64,000 nt of DNA from Primulina eburnea. Its lineage: Eukaryota; Streptophyta; Magnoliopsida; Lamiales; Gesneriaceae. Below the pieces are notes generated by a model, which was not told the DNA's origin, searched no databases, and worked only from the letters and a program-made list of their open reading frames with translations. The stretch covers positions 1,488,001 through 1,552,000 of the forward strand of contig NC_133105.1 of assembly GCF_022965805.1 (NCBI RefSeq). The letters are read 5' to 3'. How positions within the stretch are numbered: the stretch's first letter is position 1; every line of letters starts with the position of its first letter. Position numbers and translations under genes: made by a program. This document shows, one piece after another, positions 59,454 through 64,000 of this stretch.

Positions 59454-60777
59454 AATCCAAACTCCAAGAAAATAACTTCCAATCAAATTTTTCTCAGAAC
59501 CCCATTATTTTCTTGCGAATAATTTGAGAAAACTCTACGAGATTCATTAGAAGTATTTGTTTTGCAAAAGAAATTAATGAATAAATAAAAATGGAAATGC
59601 CTCAAAACATACAAAATCAAGTTCCAGAAGTTCCCAAGATTTCACCTTTATCACTTGACAAGCTACAATCAGTCTTAAAAGAGCTAAAAGAGAAAAACTA
59701 TAACATAAAAGTGAGATAAAGCTGGTGTTTTTGAACACAAAAATAGTTTACATACATATCAGTGAAAAAAGGGAGAAAAAAAATAACAGAAAATAGCAAG
59801 GAATTTTCCAGGGAAAAAAATTAATTTTTGGGTAAAATTATGAGATTGGGATCGGAAAAGATTGAATTTTGGGGTTTGCGGTAATGAGAAAAATGGGAAA
59901 ATATGGGTTTTTTGTGGGGTTGTAGCTGATTTAATTTAATTTAGGTTCCCCTAACTTTACTCAGGCGGTCCAAATTTGAGATTTAGAAAAATTGTTAATT
60001 ATTAAATAATTTATTAATTATTGGGCCTTTCAAGGAAATTTTATTAGAAAGGAAAGAAATTATGAATTTTGGTTTATAATGGTTGAAGTCCGGGGAAATA
60101 AAAAATAAAAAATAATAATAAAAAAAAGTAATTGTGGTTGGGAAAAGTGAAATTTGGTTGCCAAGGCATGAAGACAGCAATCACTCTCTTTTAAAAAAAG
60201 ATAATTTCAATAAATAAATCGAATACATTGGATATGTACATTAAACATTACATCTTTGTATATTATCATATTATTATCAATGTATATTATTTTTATTTAT
60301 ATGAGTACCAAATACAGACAAAATGGAAAATGAATAGAAGGAGAGAAAAAAATACGTGGTGATATTATATATCAACAGTTTTTTTGAAAGGAAAAAAATC
60401 ATATTTTCCGCAGTAAAAAATATATATTTAAAATTTGTGAATAAAGCTGAGACATGTAACACAATTAAATATGTAAAAAAATAGGGTTAATTATATAAAA
60501 TGTATTTAAAATTTGTGAATAGAGCTTAGAGATGTATGACAATTACGTGTGTAAAAAATAGGGTAAATTTTATATATACTATCCTGATTCAAACGATGAA
60601 TCTCTCTCGATAAGAACTATAGCACTTGACAGTAAGTCATTGTCGCAAATATTATCAATCAACAATTCTATGAAGAACATCTATATTTTGTGTGAGTGAG
60701 TTTTCTTCAAATGATGTATTCTTCAATGCTTGAAATGGAATAGTGTTCTACAAATTTCTTTTTGAGTGGATAATTTA
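59454..60777. other. AHL 5' region and AT-rich spacer
   Basis: The first part will hold the AHL promoter and leader on the minus strand. Two copies of a short direct repeat (AAAATTTGTGAATA(A/G)AGCT.AGA..TGTA..ACAATTA) occur at 60428-60465 and 60507-60545. No gene is seen. Confidence 0.45.
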
Positions 60778-61966
60778 TGTTAGAATATTTCTATTATCCT
60801 AAATTTTGGTAATTGACAAATAATAGCATCGAATTATTTTGGTATTTGACCGTTTTTTATTGTAATTGCAGGATTTCAAACTGTTAAATCCAATCGAGTC
60901 GTTCAAACAATTCTTCAGAGTTCAAGTTGTAGAATATCTGAACTCTAGCTGCAATGGATTTTATATCAATTGACCGAATCAAATTATTGAATACAGAACA
61001 ACTCCAAATGCACTGCAACCGGTCAGATATGAGAAAAGAATACTGCAAGTCAAGTCGTCCAACAACGGTCAGATATAGAATGATTAAACAATATCATAAC
61101 TCACTATGATAGAAAGTTGTTTATTTTTTCTATGATATATATGTTTTTCAGAAGCAATGAGCTTAATATCGCAAAAGCACAAGGAATATCTAATGGGCAT
61201 TTAACAATAGATGCGGAGACTGAAAGAGAAATGTTAATTTTGTGGGGGTAACAGTGGATATGATTGTTGGAAAACAAATATGATTGTTAGAGCTTTTCAA
61301 CTATAAATATGCAGACTCAGTATCAATTGAAAGCTTTTGAACTCTCGCAAATCTTTAAATCTTTCATTCAAGATTTTCAAGCACACTCAAAATTTTCATA
61401 TTTCAAGCCGCTCAAATAGCACATGTCTATCATATTATTTCACATTTTCAAGCATCAATATGTGATATATTACCAACTCAAGTCTTCAAGATAATCATTG
61501 GTTATTTTGTATTGTTTTCTGATGAAACGAGGGTTCTTAAACATCCAGATCTTGTAAATTTATCACAAAAAGTTTCAATTTAGGCAGTGTATGTCCTAGC
61601 TGAAGTGATTTGTTACAAGACATTGTAAAACTAAAGTATTTTAGTGGAATCATTATTAAGTGAAAGAAGGGGTGACTTATTAGTGTTATCTCTGAATATC
61701 CATAAAACATTTGTCTAATTTCATTACGTACTTTACATCCTTGCATATTATTTTCAAGACTTTTTTGTTAACTGTCAATTGTATTTTATAGTTTATCACT
61801 AGTTAAGTAGGACCGTTTATGCATTTATTCACTTTTTCAGTAGTCCAACAAAACTAGTCGTTTGGGAATATTTCTTAGCAGCCTAAATAAGTAAAGAACA
61901 ACTCAAAGTTTCGAAAAATTTAAAAAAGTTTATTCATATCCTATAAATTATAATCTGATCCCAAAA
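60778..61966 (+). repeat. Probable 5' LTR of a decayed Ty1/copia-type retrotransposon
   Basis: It begins TGTTAGAATATTTC and runs about 1.19 kb up to a degenerate primer-binding site. A TATA-like CTATAAATAT at 61301-61310 followed by CTCTCGCAAATC suggests the LTR promoter. The 3' end ..AATCTGATCCCAAAAA looks like an eroded CCAACA end. No second LTR is seen before the right edge, so the boundary rests on the neighbouring PBS and the typical opening. Confidence 0.55.
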
Positions 61967-61968
61967 AG

Positions 61969-61980
61969 TGGTATCAAAGA
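61969..61980 (+). other. Degenerate primer-binding site (initiator tRNA-Met type)
   Basis: TGGTATCAAAGA differs by one base from TGGTATCAGAG, the start of the plant initiator-methionine PBS used by copia elements. It sits between the presumed LTR and the gag remnant. Confidence 0.65.
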
Positions 61981-62079
61981 GGTTTTTCTCGAACTCTGGT
62001 GACTATAATGACATTTTAACAAGATTCCAATCTTTTATAAGTAAGACTATGACGATTAAAAAATACACATGCACACATA

Positions 62080-63165
62080 TTTAGTGGCTCAAGATGATGA
62101 TATTGGTTATGTCATCACTTGAGGTACAATGAAGATCTTGAAATTCAATACAACCATAGCAATATCTGATGGTGTTTCATAGACGGTAGAAAACTACCCG
62201 TCTAAATGGACGACTGAAGGTAAAAATAAGATCAACACTAACAATGTGACCAAAAACATATACAAAACTCTCAACAAAAACATGTTTAGCAAGATTAAGA
62301 CATGTTCAACCGCTAAGAAAATCTGATAGAGCTGACACAATTCTGTGAGGACAAGGATCAAACGAAAGAAAACAAGCTAACATTTGTAATCCAAAAATTT
62401 GATAATGCCAAAATGAAGGCAGACGAGACTCTTAATGATTATGATTAAGGGTTTAGTAGTATTCTTATTGAACTAGCATATCTTGATGTAGAATATTGTA
62501 ACCGCGAAGTTGCTTTGAAGGTTACGAAAGCATTGCCTAGAGAATGAGATACAAAGACGATGGCTATAAGGGAGTACAATGATTTCAACAAGCTCGAGCT
62601 GTACGACATGCTTGGTGATATTAAGCCTATAAGCTTGAGATGAGTATTCGGACAAAAGCAGAGCCACCAACTTCATAGCCAACTCAAGCTCCAACCGCCA
62701 CAACCCCAATTCCAACTGTGAATGAAGAAGCTTCCAACAAAAAATCTGTTGACCAGATAAGCAACGATATTTTGTCCTTATTTGTTAAATTTTTTGGCAA
62801 ATTTATGAATAAAAATCAGTTTAAATCCAATTTTTATGGTAAAAAAGACCAAGCTGATGATAACAAAATTGTTTTAATTGTGGAAAGCAAAATCATTTTA
62901 TTGCAAATTGCAAAATGTAGAAGAAAGATGATGAGAAGTCATTCGAAAAGAAACATCCCAAAGATGACAAAAGATCTTAAAAAAAAAAGAATACTTGTTA
63001 TTGAAAAAACAAAGAACAAATTGGTCGACTCAGACTCAAATCAATGTAGTTCATATATATCCTCAAGTAAATGTTGATGAGAATGTCAAGTATTTCATGG
63101 CAGATGTTGATTCCGAGACTTTAGATGTGGAGTTGGAATCTGCTGATGAAAATTCAGGGCCTTGA
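62080..63165 (+). pseudogene. Decayed copia-type gag
   Basis: Remnant of a retroelement capsid protein, broken by stops and frame changes. Pieces in order are MKILKFNTTIAISDG, then DQTKENKLTFVIQKFDN, AKMKADETLND, LDVEYCNREVALKVTKALPR and MAIREYNDFNKLELYDMLG, all typical of the UBN2-type gag helices. A complete CCHC zinc knuckle CFNCGKQNHFIANCK follows at 62870-62914 in another frame from its surroundings, then ENVKYFMADVDSETLDVELE. No protease, integrase or reverse transcriptase text follows by 64000, so the element is truncated or non-autonomous. Confidence 0.75.
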
Positions 63166-64000
63166 AACTCACCTCCCATTTTTATTTTAAATTTTCTAAT
63201 AAGGGGTCGAGGTCTTGAACTCGATTTTTCTTTATTTATTTTTTTATGAGGGCCAAAGTCTTAAATCTTGGCTTCATTTTTTAAAAAAACTTATAAGGAT
63301 ATTAGGAACGAAAATGTGTTATGTGAAGGTGAATAAACACTTTAAAAATTTCAAGAGTTATGATAGAACGTTCTTGAAATTTTCATAGTTGAACCAAGCA
63401 CCGAGATATTATATAGAGTTTGGTTATAAACTAATCAAAAGACACTCAATATAATATTCTAAAAACTAATTAAATATTTTGGGAATCACTTAAAAAGAAT
63501 GCAAGTTGAAATAATAAAAACTGTTTGGTTGGCACATTTTTTCAAACACATTGTATGTAAAAATTTGTCATTTTAGAAAACACATAAAATATTTCAACAA
63601 TTACTATTAAAAAATAAAAATAAGTAAACACAAAAAAGTAAAGATCCACAAATTTTCTTATGACAGTCCTAAGACCAAATCTTTCTAAAAAATATTCAAC
63701 TTGAAATGACGAGATTAACGCTAAAAAATTCTCAAATAATTAAAAAATGCAACGCACACATAAAAAATTAAGCAAATCAATTGATTAACGTACTTATTCA
63801 TTTTATGCAGGAAATATTATTTTTAATAAACCATCTTTTTCTAAAAAAAAAACTCCTAACTGTCTAACGAGTCCAACCCATAAAATATACCATTTTTAAA
63901 AAATATTATTGACCAGAAAGAGTCAAATACAAATTACCTGTTAGGTTTGGCTTCATTATCATCCCTGGTAAGTTGAATTCGTACCAACACATTTATAAAA
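63166..64000. other. AT-rich tail of the window
   Basis: No gene seen. Two similar lines near 63196-63225 and 63248-63275 (GGGTCGAGGTCTTGAACTCG against GGGCCAAAGTCTTAAATCTT) suggest a diverged short duplication. Confidence 0.4.

Noticed and set aside
1..64000. tRNA, rRNA, CRISPR array, bacterial operon or phage features
   Set aside because: No such pattern was seen by eye. The window is intron-rich plant nuclear DNA. A tRNA scan would be needed to exclude a tRNA gene formally.

Overview
This is nuclear DNA of a flowering plant, most likely a dicot. Genes carry many short introns with GT..AG borders, spacers are very AT-rich and full of small non-autonomous transposons, and the protein set (STP sugar transporter, NUP50, UDP-glucuronate 4-epimerase, KEULE, plastid CLPR2, a DTX/MATE transporter, an AHL protein) is plant-specific. 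A four-copy dispersed element with GTGAGACGGTCTCAC-like ends hints at an asterid, perhaps Lamiales, but that is only an impression.

Layout. Positions 1-14700 hold a young, rearranged monosaccharide-transporter (STP) cluster: a gene cut by the left window edge (39-1397, minus), a broken inverted copy (4837-5603, plus) and an intact 521-residue gene (7860-9787, minus). The two minus genes are about 99.7% identical across exons and introns but diverge sharply just upstream of the ATG. The region 2752-14698 reads as one large palindrome centred near 6780, whose left half has lost about 4 kb, including the promoter and 5' two-thirds of the STP copy. Its outer arms carry a decayed, unidentified coding fragment.

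Positions 14700-46000 hold plus-strand genes whose exon models close in frame: NUP50 (nine exons, 423 aa), a decayed SPX-MFS vacuolar phosphate transporter (PHT5/VPT type), an intronless UDP-glucuronate 4-epimerase (442 aa), the Sec1/Munc18 protein KEULE (21 exons, 664 aa) and CLPR2 of the plastid Clp protease (nine exons, 285 aa).

Positions 46000-64000 are gene-poor: an intronless MATE transporter (minus, 493 aa), a small acidic DUF761-like membrane protein (minus, 163 aa), an AT-hook/PPC protein of the AHL family (minus, five exons, 329 aa) and a decayed Ty1/copia-type retroelement with an LTR, primer-binding site and gag remnant. Several MITE-like elements lie in spacers and introns.

The genes do not form a pathway; they act in different compartments (plasma membrane, nuclear pore, Golgi, cell plate, plastid, nucleus). 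I found no previously undescribed multi-gene system. The most informative structure is the STP palindrome with its apparent homogenisation and its chimeric deletion junction.
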